A stretch of DNA of 64,000 nucleotides from Aralia elata (GCA_034770075.1 CM068385.1:52212746-52276745), one strand, 5' to 3'; counted from the stretch's first letter, positions 11,204 through 21,950 are shown. Made by a program: numbers and translations. Notes: a model not told the origin generated them from the letters alone.

Positions 11204-11587
11204 TTAGATTCCAATGTTCGAGATGAAGTTCGTGATCCCGAGGAAGAAAATACAAGTGAAAGTGAACGACAAGAAGAAATTGTACAAAAGATTGAAAAGA
11301 ATGAAAAGGAAAAAGTTGAAAAGAATAAGAGTGAAAATAAACGAGAGGAAGAAACAGTGGAGAGTAAGAGTGAAAAAATAGAGGATAGTGAGTTGGAAAG
11401 TGAGTTGTATTTTGAACAGCCAATGACTGTACATTCGTACAAGACAGCGCTTTTGAATACTAACAAGATTAACTCTTCTTTGTCTAGTTTTGTTGTTTCT
11501 CTTATACAGGTGATTGAGGATATACCCCAAGCTATCATTCTGTATCAGTCAGTTTGTAGTATTCCCGAGGAGACGACGGAGTTATAA
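11204..11587 (+). pseudogene. Charged Lys/Glu-rich open stretch between gag and RT remnants
   Basis: Same frame as the RT remnant downstream. Its first half is nearly all Glu, Lys, Ser and Asn (EEETVESKSEKIEDSELES and similar), its second half normal in composition. It occupies the position of the gag C-terminus or protease but has no Cys knuckle and no DSG/DTG. TAA at 11585 ends it, and an open run continues after the stop. The long antisense ORFs at 11130-11538 are mirror images of this biased sequence. Function unknown. Confidence 0.45.
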
Positions 11588-11639
11588 CGGTGGGTTGGAG
11601 AATTGATGGAGCCCCTCTTCATCAAAGTGGGTATCATTG

Positions 11640-12040
11640 GAGAAGACATGAGTTCTTGTGTCGTTGATGAGACCGTAATACCTAAGTGAGATGAGACGTT
11701 GAGCATGTTTGTCAATTTTAAATTGGTAAACAAGTATCGTTATTTTCTTTGCTTAGATAATATGCTTGATAAATTGCGTAGTACTTGTGTTTTATCTACA
11801 CTTAATGATGAACATATGATGATATTACCTAATCAAATTAGCATGGAAGATAATGATGATTGGAAAGTTGTGTTAACATGTGATTTGTATAGGTGGTTAG
11901 TTATTTCGGTAAGATTGACTAATGCATCTAGTGTTTTTATTACTTATTAAAACATGTTTTACATGTTTCCATTGATAAATTTGTGTCTAGCTATTTTGAT
12001 GGTAGAATTGTCTTTATCATAAACTATGGAGGTTATTTGA
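11640..12040 (+). pseudogene. pol: Ty3/gypsy reverse transcriptase remnant
   Basis: Copies element RNA into DNA in intact elements. Frame 2 from 11699: NKYRYFLCLDNMLDKL matches the KYRYPIPRLDDMLDEL start of gypsy RT. DDWKVV, LYRWLV and RLTNASSVF match the DEWKTAF, LYEWLV and GLTNAPSTF motifs. At 11950 a one-base shift moves the match to frame 1: KHVLHVSIDKFVSSYFDG corresponds to the NHVLRPFIGKFVVVYFDD region. The catalytic YFDD is YFDG here and the first catalytic Asp segment is lost, so the enzyme is dead. In-frame stops at 11585 and 11687 lie upstream. This is my own motif comparison; no search was run. Confidence 0.7.
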
Positions 12041-13629
12041 TTTTTGTTAAGTTAGTTTATGATCATGTTGTCTATTCTTGTTTTTATTGTTCTTGCTATC
12101 ATTTGGTATATTCTCGTTTTCATTGTTCTTACTTGCATGAAATTCATTCTAGATTTTTTTATCCATATGTTGAGTTAGGTTTTCATGCAAATCAATCTTT
12201 ACATGGTTTGTCGTTAGTTGACAGTGGTAGTGATCATATCTTTTTATTAGGACAATCTTCATTGCATGAAACATTTTCATTTGGTAATGTCTTTCTATTA
12301 GAGTTGTTATCATTGCATGATTTTGAGAAAACTGTATTGAATGGAAAGGAATTTGGTATTAAATTGAAAGGTGCGTATCATTGGATTGGATTGAGATATG
12401 ATTTATATTCATGTCTAGTTAAATCATCCAGATCAGCTAGTGTGTTAGATGTTTTCATATTAAATCATATGTTGCGTTCTTTCATGGAAAAATTTGCTAA
12501 TATCTGTGTTGATGATACTTCGACTTTTGTTAACACTTGGGAAAATTCTTTAGCATTAGTTAAGTTTAATTGTGATCATCGTATATATGCTAGTGAGTTT
12601 TTATCTTGTGAAATTGATTGTGTTCTTTCAATTCCACTGATGCAAATAGTTGATTTTGAATTTGTTAATATCAATGGAAAGGGGAATGTGGGTTTTGTTT
12701 TGTAGATTCGGGACGGGTACATACTCGTCGAGGAGGAAGGTTTAAATCAATTTGCAAATCAATTCGAGCCATGCATGGGAAGTCAAAAGGGAAGTGCTTT
12801 AATTTTTGATTTGGTAGACTGTGCATGTGGATTTGAGTTTCTTGAGTTTTCCGTGATTACACAAAAGTTGCTTGTTGATTCGTTTGGTTTTGTTTTTAGT
12901 CCAGGAATTCAAGTTTGTTTACTATTGCGCTATGATGAGTTTCAAACGATGATATTTGATCCCGGTGCAATGGAATGGGAGCTTGTACGAATGATCAAGA
13001 TCATGAGATTTACTTTTGATCCGGGAATTCGTCATTAGATATATTTGCGAAAGGACGAGATCATCACATTAGTTTTTGATCCGGGAATTCGTGAATGGGA
13101 ATTTATGCAACTTGGAGGGTTCTATGTGTTGATATTTGATCTAGGAGGATATATGACTTTTCATGGTTTTGTTTACGTTTATTTTATATATGCCTTTATT
13201 TTGTTTGGTAGTAATTTAGTCTGCATTTTAGCAATAATTACTTATTTAGTTTGTTTTGGCATAGTTGTTATTTTGGAAGAATATGGTTTACGCGTTGAAG
13301 AGCATCGTGTTGATGTGAACAAGTTCTCGTTTAAAGGAGTTCGAAAGTTTAAGTTTCCAAGTTGTGTTACGAGGAGCTTGCAGGATGTTATACCGATTGG
13401 AGCATTGTTTGGAAAGAGTTGTTTACAAGTTGTTCATGTCAATTCGGGAGAAGTGTCAAACATTGCTACGTTCTTTGCACGAGTTGAAGTTTTTGATGAT
13501 TCTTTTCGTATTTTTACTTGCATTATTGATATTGTTTATATATTTCGTTTGCAAGTTGAGATTTGGGATCATGATTTGATTGATGCTACTAAATTGATAT
13601 ATTTTCATCCAGATCAGATTTGCGGGTAA
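12041..13629 (+). pseudogene. Unexplained long open frame behind the RT remnant
   Basis: The frame of the YFDG segment stays open from about 11941 to 13629, some 560 codons, with only two stops, both TAG (12703-12705 and 13036-13038). In sequence this AT-rich a random frame would stop far more often, so coding ancestry is likely. Contents in order: a short Cys/His/Tyr-rich repeat near 12060-12170 (36-bp period); a second RT-like box near 12460-12510 (NHMLRSFMEKFANICVDD); five 20-residue repeats around FDPGIR (12896-13155); a strongly hydrophobic segment near 13150-13280 able to form one or two membrane helices; and a polar tail. No RNase H (DG/ED), HHCC finger or DDE integrase is visible. It might be badly decayed pol with internal duplication, or an extra ORF before the 3' LTR. 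I do not assign a function. Confidence 0.5.
12896..13155 (+). repeat. Five in-phase 60-bp repeats (20 codons each)
   Basis: TTTGATCCGGGAATTCG or a variant recurs at exact 60-bp steps: the units begin near 12895, 12955, 13015, 13075 and 13135. The encoded core is FDPGIR followed by WE in the better copies. One TAG stop lies inside the third unit. Confidence 0.8.
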
Positions 13630-13690
13630 ATCTTTTTCAAGAGGAGGTGATATCAGATTTGAGGACAAATCCTTTTTAAGAGGAGGGAAA
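13615..13690 (+). promoter_or_regulatory. Tandemly duplicated polypurine tract
   Basis: CAGATTTG..AAATC.TTTT.AAGAGGAGG occurs at 13615-13647 and again at 13654-13686, a 39-bp duplication. The second copy runs into AGGAGGGAAA directly before the 3' LTR at 13691 and is the likely plus-strand primer. Confidence 0.75.
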
Positions 13691-13724
13691 TAATGAGATC
13701 CTAACTAGGCTCGCATCAAGCGTC
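13691..13724 (+). repeat. 3' LTR of the gypsy element, first piece
   Basis: TAATGAGATCCTAACTAGGC to GCGTC, identical in layout to 8948-8981, then broken by the Tat element. GCGTC at 13720-13724 is the target-site copy. Confidence 0.9.
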
Positions 13725-15746
13725 TGTAAACACCCAAATTTTGCACTTCGTATACTAATCCTGACAGGAGGGCAAATTCGGGAAATGAACCGGCCTGCGA
13801 GAGCAAAGGATGGACGAGTGCGGACATTCGACGCCACCGCGACGATTTACAACCGAAACCGACGTGACAACAAGGCTGTCCAATTTGTGCATCTCCGGAT
13901 GATGTGGCACATCTCCCAGTAATTCCCGGACTGCAAAGTATAAGCCTGTCGGCGAGAACCGACATCACGACACGAGAATCGAGGTGCAGCCCGAAAATCG
14001 AGAAAATCAGCCCACCCAGCCGCGGATTGATCTGCGGCCAATGATTAAAATAATTGAAGTACGCGGCGGGCGGCTGAGCGGCTGAAGTGCGCGGCGGGCG
14101 CGGAGAAACCGAGGCCAGCCGCAGATCAATCTGCAGCCAGCCGCGGATTGATCTGCGGCCAGCCGCGGATCTATCTGCGGCTGCCTAGGGCAGCCCCTTA
14201 TCAGGCCATTTTGCATACAGAAAAAAAAAAAAAAAAGAAGAAGAGGCGGCAGCAGCTCAAAGAAGAAGAAGAAAACAGCAGAAAATAAGAGGAAATCAAG
14301 AGAGAAAAGAGAGAAAATAGTGAGGAATTGTATCCATTTTGTGAGATTATACATCATATATTTTCTACTCTACTCAATATACAAGTTCATACATATTGTG
14401 AGGATCTTTTGCAAGGTGAAAAAACCCTTTGTTATAGCATTTTGTTATACCATTTTTGTTAAGCTTTTTGTCATCCGAATTATATTAAATGTAGTTATTC
14501 TTGTATATTGTTGTGAATCCATAGATTGAGGGCTATTAATGAGAGTTCCAAATGGAACGAAATTCTTCCTAATGGCCCGATGATATCCATTTGGTAATTT
14601 TTAGCTCCTTATAGTAATGTAGAAATTTCGGGTGTGAGCCTAGGAACGCGACCCCGTGGTCCAAATCCGATGATGGACGTTTTTTGATGTGGATAGTAGG
14701 AACGATGTAGTTTTCGTTGTAAATATGTAATCGTCGGGCCTTAAAACGACGCCAAGGCGAGAATCGGGTTTAAGGCCCCGTAATAGTGAAATATGTGATT
14801 GTGGGCGTTTGGGTTATTTTGATGGCTTACATGCCCATGGATAACCCCAACGCATTTTAATGCTTGATTTGATTTATGACGCAAATTGATTTCAAAGCTA
14901 AACGATGAAGATTTCCATAAAATCAATCAAATTAGGTTATTAGAATCACGAGGCTTAAAATTGAAAGTGCAAATGAATGTTGATTCCTCTTTAACGAGAA
15001 GGCAAAGAAAAATCGTTTTCCAAAACATCACACAAATTGATTTTGTAAATAAATGGCGTTTTATTAAACCGTTGTGCATAGTGTTAAAGAGATTCTAGAA
15101 GTTGCCCATTGTTTGAGTTACGAAAGCAACGTATAGGTCTCGATTCCTATTTTGACGAAGGTTTAAAACTCTTGTTTTGCCAAAACAACACCTAATGAAA
15201 ACCTTGCAGTTTTGACAATTAAAATCAAACATTTCTAATAAAAAATAAAGCTTTCTCGTATAAACCGAAAAGACATTCTGAAGCGTTCTCAAATTAAAGC
15301 ACGACTTTCCCTAAAAAATCCAAATGATTCTTTCATACAAACTCACCACAACATTCACATAGGCACACATACGCACACGCGCGCATACACAATACATTTC
15401 ATGAATTAAAGGATAGGAAAGCATCGAGATTGCGGTAACCGTGTTTCACGGAAGTCGGGGGGTGCCTAACACCTTCCCCTCGCTTAAGCAAGCCCCCGAA
15501 CTCTATGAATCTCGGTTCGCAGACCAATTAATTCGGAGTCACATATGAGCCATCGATTTATAAAAAAATGAAAACTCGGATGAGTTGGTACATCCATTTC
15601 AAATATACCAACTGGCGACTCTGGTTAATTGGCTCATCATAAAAAACGATCTTTCAAAACCCTGTCGACATCAATGCCGACCTTTTCCAAAAAATCATCT
15701 AATAAAAGGCTAAAAATCGGAAAGGACGAAAAACCCGGCGTCGACA
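13725..15746 (+). repeat. 5' LTR of the Tat element
   Basis: 2022 bp, TG..CA ends. Includes a GC-rich hairpin block, an A16 tract and a conserved segment at 15420-15500. The ORFs inside recur in the 3' LTR and have no domain match. Confidence 0.9.
14023..14190 (+). repeat. GC-rich inverted repeats in the Tat LTR
   Basis: GCCGCGGATTGATCTGCGGC and variants occur four to five times, each able to pair GCCGC with GCGGC and GAT with ATC around a TG loop. GCGCGGCGGGCG runs lie between. The 3' LTR copy is at about 22431-22600. Confidence 0.8.
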
Positions 15747-15747
15747 G

Positions 15748-15765
15748 CTGGCGACTCTGCTGGGG
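15748..15765 (+). promoter_or_regulatory. Primer binding site, tRNA-Arg-like
   Basis: TGGCGACTCTGCTGGGGA directly after the LTR. Ogre/Tat elements are described as using the 3' end of a tRNA-Arg; the match here is from memory of that family. Confidence 0.75.
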
Positions 15766-16436
15766 AACATTAGAGGGCTTAAGCCGCGTTCAAATCTTGA
15801 TGCTATCCTATCCTTTAAAAATCATGAATATGTGTGTGCATGCGATATTTTGATCTTTTGTACTTTGGTTGTGTGAATGTGTGTTTTGCCCAATGAATGA
15901 ATGATTGAATGGATTTGTTTTACTTTAAAGTAATCATTTGCATACGGTGAGGACGATGAATGTGAATGTGTGTTGAGAGAGTACCTCCTCCTGAGGCGAA
16001 CCTGTCGGTTGCTTATTACTGGACTCGAAGGGGCTGCTCCCCGGAGATGGCTCAAGAAACGCACCACCCAAATCCGCTCCAATCGAAAGGGTTCAGACCT
16101 TCATGCCGAAAAGCCCGCGAGAGTAACCCCAGGGTAGGTCAGCCTCTGATAAACCTAACGGAAGGGAAGCTTCTTCATGCCCTTTTATCGTTCAGTCAAA
16201 TAAATAAATGTCATGTAAATGGCATACAACTGTCATACCGGCATCATCGTAATAAATATGTCATGTATCATGTGATTACATCACCTGCACATATAAAGAG
16301 AATACTGACATGATTTTGCAGGAAGGCAATCCGTGCCACGTACCGGGGTTTTCTAAGAACTTCTAAATACTATCCTGTCATCAAACACTGACCTTGTTTT
16401 GCAGGATAAGATTAAGAGAACCATGAAGGCGTGGCA
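15766..16436 (+). other. Leader of the Tat element, no gene seen
   Basis: Short open frames at 15966-16313 and elsewhere have no gag-like motif. gag would be expected here and is gone. Confidence 0.6.
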
Positions 16437-17570
16437 TAACGATCACAAAGAACCCGGAGTAGGGGCATATTCGACCACAAAAAAAAAAGAAGAAAAAGAA
16501 AAAGGAAAAGAAAAAATAATAATCACGCATCAGTGTTGACATGCATCTGCCAACTTGTAACTGGCACAGTACTAAACTACGGCCCTTGTTGGTTTTGTGA
16601 GATTGCCCCTAGGACCCAACTGAGAGGCCGTAAAGTCCATACTCCACCCATCCAAATGGCAGAAGCCGGTAGCCATGAAATTACAGTTCTGCCACTCCAA
16701 CAATACGGCGAAATGCGAGGGATGCATCTTAGGACTGAGATTAGCCCTGGGAATTGCGGTACAGACTTGTCCGGCCTATGAGGATCAGATCGGAGAGATC
16801 TCCCATAGTGACGCCCCTCATAAATGGGCTTGGTATCAAAACAATAAAGAGTTCCTTCGAGATAACTCCTCTCCCGAAAATGCAGATCTGACCGAGAAAA
16901 GAGAAACCAAAGATTGGGCAGTGAAATTCTTCCTAAGCGGAGACGATTTGCATAAATGGGACCTAGCTACGGGACTGTTGAGATATCTGGAAGCCGAAGA
17001 AGCCCACTGATTAATGAACAAAGTACATGGCGATGTGTGCAGAGCCCATATGAGCAGAACATTTTTGGCAAAGAAAATCATGTGAACGGGTCACTACTGG
17101 CTAACCATGAAAACTGACTGCGATACTCATGTCAAGAAATGCCATCAATGCCAGATCCATGCCAATGCGATCCATGCACCCCCTAATGAGCTCCATTGCT
17201 TGACCTCACCGTGGTCGGTTGGACCGTGCAACAGGTGATATCCAGGAAGGGGTAAATCCAGGATGATAGCAGTGAATCCCGGCCAGTAGAAGATCAATGG
17301 GTTTTAAAATTCTGAGTACCCCGATATGAGGCATTCTAGCCTGACAAACAATAGGCCAAATTTGAAGGAGGATCACGATTTTGGTATAGAGCTAGATTTC
17401 GATCTGATGGGGATTGAGCAGGGCGAGACAAATATCGACAATACGCCTGACGAGATCAAAGGATGGGTCGAAGACAAACCCAAACCCAACTTGGATCAAA
17501 CCCTAGCCATCAAACATCAGAACCCCTAACAATCACAAAGAACCCGGAGTAGGGGCAAATTCGACCACCA
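16437..17570 (+). repeat. Direct repeats flanking the pol remnant
   Basis: GATCACAAAGAACCCGGAGT plus GGGGCATATTCGACCAC and an A tract at 16440-16490 recurs at 17530-17587. The pair brackets the RNase H/integrase fragment. Confidence 0.7.
16675..17225 (+). pseudogene. pol: RNase H and integrase zinc-finger remnant of Tat pol
   Basis: One frame from 16675 with two TGA stops (17011-17013 and near 17083). NNTAKCEGCILGLRLALGI matches the NNTAEYEACILGLRLAL stretch of gypsy RNase H. After a shortened linker, DWAVKFFLSGDDLHKW and LLRYLEAEEAH match the segment before the integrase finger. Beyond the stop, KVHGDVCRAHMS, GHYWLTM, DC and KKCHQCQ give the HHCC finger of integrase, and HAPPNELH and LTSPW follow as in Tat polyproteins. 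The catalytic DDE core should start here but is deleted. RNase H lacks most of its catalytic acids. The product would be inactive. Motif comparison by eye. Confidence 0.75.
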
Positions 17571-17587
17571 AAAAAAAAAAAAAAAAA

Positions 17588-18160
17588 TCCCCCAAACCTT
17601 TCAACAAGTCAAAGGACCGGATCTTCCGTTAGCCCAGCGAGATACCGATGCAACCAGTACGAGGGAGATCACAAAAAAAGCAACTTAACACTGGGGCATT
17701 TGTCAATTACCCAGGAAATGATGACGTGCAAATTGGCACCCATGCAACAATCCCATCAACATGCACAATCATCATTAAGTGCTACCTCATGTCAATTCAA
17801 TATTCAACGGTACGATCATCTGGCATTTGTCAAGCATAGTTTCCCGGGATACGATGACCCGCGTGAAAGGGGGATTTTATTTGGCTTGATAGGAATCGGA
17901 TTAATTCTGACAAGCAACCGTGGAGCACGATCGTGAGTATGATTAGACGAAAAGGGCTATTCAACCTTTTGATCGGGTACAAAGCCTTAATTCAAAGTAA
18001 CGTTTGCGACAGAATCGACCTCATGTGACAGCCTTCACTTTGCATTTGCACAAACTTTCAGTTGTGGGGTATAAAACTATGACGACGTTGATGGCCATTA
18101 ACACGTAGTCAGACAGTCAATAATTATCAATATCAAGAAGTCAGACGATAAATGATTATC
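17588..18160 (+). other. Tat internal region, no gene seen
   Basis: No domain-like frames. The short ORFs at 17648-17936 overlap in two frames and have no known motif. Confidence 0.5.
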
Positions 18161-18700
18161 AAAATAATGTCTCGAATCGTGGCCTGGGTTATTCGAGTAA
18201 TTAAGCCCGAGGGGTGTCTCTACACCTGGTGCCCTAAAGCCATCTGGTTTGGGAGTCGCTAGCTCAACACTCATTACATGGGTAACTCAGAGCCTAAGAA
18301 AACGAGCATTACAGTAGGGGAGGCCCGAGCAGATTCGAATCGTGGCATGGGCTACTCGAGTAATTAAGCCTAAAGGGTGTCTCTGCATCTGGTGCCCTAA
18401 AGCCGTCTGGTTTGGGAGTCACCGGCCCAACACTCGCTACATGGGTAACTCAAGCCTAAGAAAACGAATCTTGCGCAAGGTCAAGCAAAGAATGAATGGG
18501 GCAGACCACCAGCTTGTCTCGAACCGTGGCCTTTGTTACTCGAGTAAATAAACCCGAAGGGGTGTCTGTACACCTAATGCCGCAAAACCGTCTGGTTTGG
18601 GAGTCATTGGTCCAAAACTCGTTAAATGGGTAACTTTGAATAGCCTAAGAAAACGAGACAAGTGAAGTGGGCTAATAAAAAGAAAAGATAATACGAAAAA
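18160..18700 (+). repeat. Three diverged units of about 160-180 bp
   Basis: Units starting near 18174, 18336 and 18518 share TCGAATCGTGGCCTGGGTTA, a GAGTAATTAAGCC segment, GTGTCTCTACACCTGGTGCC, TCTGGTTTGGGAGTC and TGGGTAACTC, each ending AGCCTAAGAAAACGAG. An older, longer-period array than those that follow. Confidence 0.85.
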
Positions 18701-19879
18701 AAAACTCTCGGCCTTAAACAAGAAGTCATAGAGGAGAAACCCCCTACTGAGTGATGCATCGCATCGTGCATTTGTCATATGACGTCAATCCTGCTAAGAA
18801 CGTTGTCGAGAATAAAGACAGGATACCTTTGACGAGGGAAGGTAGTTCTTTTGAATTCGACCTTACTCACGTACAATGACCATGAATGCTTGAAGGTGTT
18901 CTCACGATTTCATAACTCGTTAAATAGAAAATCATCAACTCACGAGGGATTGAAAATAAAATTCCAATCTAGTACATTCACGGTTCACAACTTGCTAGAT
19001 TGTGCGATCAACAGATATTCAATTTCATGTGCTTTAACTGCATTTTTGTCGAGATTTTAATATCTTTGTGTTGAACTAACACTAACGGCCCGAGCCTTCA
19101 AGTTTTGGCATTTGTTAGTCATCTGATATGCAAGATCTTGCAGAGCAGTGGATAACTCAGCACGGTCAACATCGCGAGTTTTTGATAGAAATTCTTGGTA
19201 ACAACACGCGTCAAGGCTGGGGCAGTTAAGAATCGTGAAATGGAAGGAAGCTGAGGCTGCACAGAACTTCTCGTCATTGGGCTTCTCCCCAATCCTGACT
19301 ATCATTGCCTCGACATCCAAATGATCCACGTGCATGAGCATATACAGGGATGATATAATGCGGGACAACAACATATCGGCCGGCCGCAATGATCAAAAGA
19401 CCAAAGAGCCCAACATAGTTGTCGATCATCACAGAGAGCGAAACAGACTGCCTCAACTCGATGAAATGAAGACGACCAAGAACAGGCAGAGTACCAAACC
19501 AATGTTGAAGTCTAGAAACTACACTTCACGACGAGGCATGATCCAATCAAATGTTGGCAAACAACGACGATTGTCGAATCGTATCATTTGACTGAACAGG
19601 GGTCATTTCTATCTAAACATATGTTGTGCACATGCATCTGTCCATAACATATCTGCCAGATCATGCATAACATCTGTTTCATGCATGCAAGTACGATCAA
19701 ATGAAAATCTTCAGGAAAGTACAAGCACGTCGCTTTCAACCTCACAAATGACCAGAGTGATGGCTTTTGCGGCATGGTACGTGGACGATGTTGGTGGGAG
19801 ATCCAAGACATGAAGCCGATCACACATCCCATTGCAAAAAAAAAAAAATAAATAAATAAAAAAAATCACTCAAATCCAA
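18701..19879 (+). other. Tat 3' untranslated region between arrays
   Basis: No gene seen. The ORFs here lie in several overlapping frames on both strands without a conserved motif. An A-rich tract at 19836-19866 precedes the next array. Confidence 0.5.
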
Positions 19880-20458
19880 TCAATGACCACTGGGAAGGGC
19901 TGGTATCCAACCAATCAATAACCCCTGGGAAGGGCTGGTATCCAAACAAGAAGTGAACCTGGGAAGGCATCCAAGCAAACCACAACAAGGTGGTGAGCAA
20001 ACCTGGGAAGGCATCCAAGCAAACCATAACAAGGTGGTGAGCGAACCTGGGAAGGCATCCAAGCAAACCACAACAAGGTGGCGAGCAAACCTGGGAAGGC
20101 ATCCAAGCAAACCATAACAAGGTGGTGAGCAAACCTGGGAAGGCATCCAAGCAAACCACAACCAGGTGGTGAGCAAACCTGGGAAGGCATCCAAGCAAAC
20201 CACAACAAGGTGGTGAGCAAACCTGGGAAGGCATCCAAGCAAACCACAACAAGATGGTGAGCACCCTGGGAAGAGCTGGTATCCAAACAACTAACACCCT
20301 GGGAAGGGCTGGTATCCAAACCACTAACCACCCTGGGAAGGGCTGATATCCAAACAACTAACACCCTGGGAAGGGCTGAGATCCAAACACTAACACCCTG
20401 GGAAGGGCTGAGATCCAAACAACTAACCACCCTGGGAAGGGCTGAGATCCAAGACAAC
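19880..20458 (+). repeat. CTGGGAAGG arrays: 44-bp units then units of about 33-37 bp
   Basis: Seven nearly identical 44-bp units start at 19957, 20001, 20045, 20089, 20133, 20177 and 20221 (ACCTGGGAAGGCATCCAAGC plus AAACCACAACAAGGTGGTGAGCAA). They are flanked on both sides by shorter units with CCCTGGGAAGGGCTGGTATCC. Overlapping minus-strand ORFs here are read-throughs of the repeat. Confidence 0.95.
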
Positions 20459-21508
20459 CAACCGGCGACGATAACCGGGGGTTACGAGATGGGTGACCGG
20501 CGACGATACCCGGCCCCGACAAGCCAATCGACCGGCGACGATAACCGGCGATTACGAGATGGATGTCCGGCGACGAAAACCGGCTCCGACAAGACAACCA
20601 ACCGGCGACGATAATCGGGGTTACGAGATGGCTGACCGGCGACGATACCCGGCCCCGACAAGACAATCGACCGGCGACGATAACCGGCGATTACGAGATG
20701 GATGTCCGGCGATGAAAACCGGCTCCGACAAGATAACCAACCAGCGACGATAACCGGGGGTTACGAGATGGGTGACCGGCGACGATACCCGGCCCCGACA
20801 AGACAATCGACCGGCGACGATAACCGGCGATTACGAGATGGATGTCCGGCGACGAAAACCGGCTCCGACAAGATAACCAACCGGTGACGATAACCGGGGG
20901 TTACGAGATGGGTGACCGGCGACGATACCCGGCCCCGACAAGACAATCGACCGGCGACGATAACCGGCGATTACGAGATGGATGTCCGGCGACGAAAATC
21001 GGCTCCGACAAGATAACCAACCGGCGATGATAACCTGGGGTTACAAGATGGGTGACCGGCGACGATACCCGGCCCCGACAAGACAATCGACCGGCGACGA
21101 TAACCGGCGATGAAAACCGGCTCCGACAAGATAACCAACCGGCGATGATAACCGGGGGTTACGAGATGGGTGACCGGCAACGAAACCCGGCCCCGACGAG
21201 ACGATCGACCGACGACGATAACCGGCGATTACGAGATGGGTGACTGGCGACGAAACCCGGCCCCGACGAGACGATCGACCGGCGACGATAACCGGCGATT
21301 ACGAGATGGGTGACCGGCGACGAAACCCGGCCCCGACGAGACGATCGACCGACGACGATAACCGGCGATTACGAGATGGGTGACCGGCGACGAAACCCGG
21401 CCCCGACGAGATGGTCGACCGGCGACGATAACCGGCGATTACGAGATGGGTGACCGGCGACGAAACCTGGCCCCGACGAGACGATCGACCGGCGACGATA
21501 ACCGGCGA
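20459..21508 (+). repeat. Satellite-like GC-rich array, 70-bp monomers, 140-bp dimers
   Basis: TTACGAGAT recurs at 20482, 20621, 20761, 20901 and 21041 (139-140 bp steps, alternating A and B monomers), then 21159 (a 22-bp shortening), then 21229, 21299, 21369 and 21439 (exact 70-bp steps). The monomer core is ACCGGCGACGATAACCGGCG. The dimer block uses B monomers with GATGTCCGGCGACGAAAACC; the monomer block has only A-like units. Short CTGGGAAGG units return at 21509-21575. Confidence 0.95.
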
Positions 21509-21836
21509 TCAACGAACCCCTGGGAAGGGCTGGTATCCAAACAATCAACGACCCCTGGGAAGGGCTGAGATCCAAGCAAACCCCGACAAACGGTGACACC
21601 TGTGGAACCGTATCAAAAGACTGTACAGGGGTCATTTTTTCATCAAATTTACATTTTAAAAGTTATGTCACATGCATTGAATAGATGATAATTCTGTACG
21701 TGATCCATGCAGGTTAGGTGTCAAGGTCCTAGCCTATCAGAGTCAAAAGCAATGGTTGCCAAGAACGATGTACGAGGACAAACTCCAAGGATGCCCTTCA
21801 AAGCTAGTCAGGAGAATAACTTCCTTTGATGACAGT

Positions 21837-21950
21837 GGGATGGAATAAGGTGATTACGAGAGGGGTGACCGGATACGAGACCCGGCACTCACAGGACAAT
21901 CGACCGGATACGAGACCCGGCGATTACGAGACGAGCGACAGGTCAGGGAT
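21837..21950 (+). repeat. Diverged 70-bp-like units outside the array
   Basis: GATTACGAGAGGGGTGACCGG, ATACGAGACCCGG, CAATCGACCGG and GATTACGAGACGAG keep the word order of the 70-bp monomer in shortened form. Possibly an ancestral seed or a decayed edge. Confidence 0.6.

Noticed and set aside
11130..11538. Overlapping minus-strand ORFs rich in Ser, Phe and Leu
   Set aside because: Mirror of the Lys/Glu-rich plus-strand stretch; three overlapping frames on the same strand cannot all be real.
12041..13629. Envelope-like gene in the 16-kb gypsy element
   Set aside because: The hydrophobic segment alone is not enough: no signal peptide, no cleavage site, and the frame begins inside RT sequence.
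15966..16313. Tat gag candidate
   Set aside because: No gag motif; composition and short length fit leader sequence.
19957..20264. Regular 44-bp repeats resembling a CRISPR array
   Set aside because: The units are contiguous and nearly identical, with no unique spacers, and lie within a plant retrotransposon.
19866..21635. Many ORFs of 60-180 residues on both strands
   Set aside because: They are read-throughs of tandem repeats whose period or composition lacks stops; no conserved start or domain.
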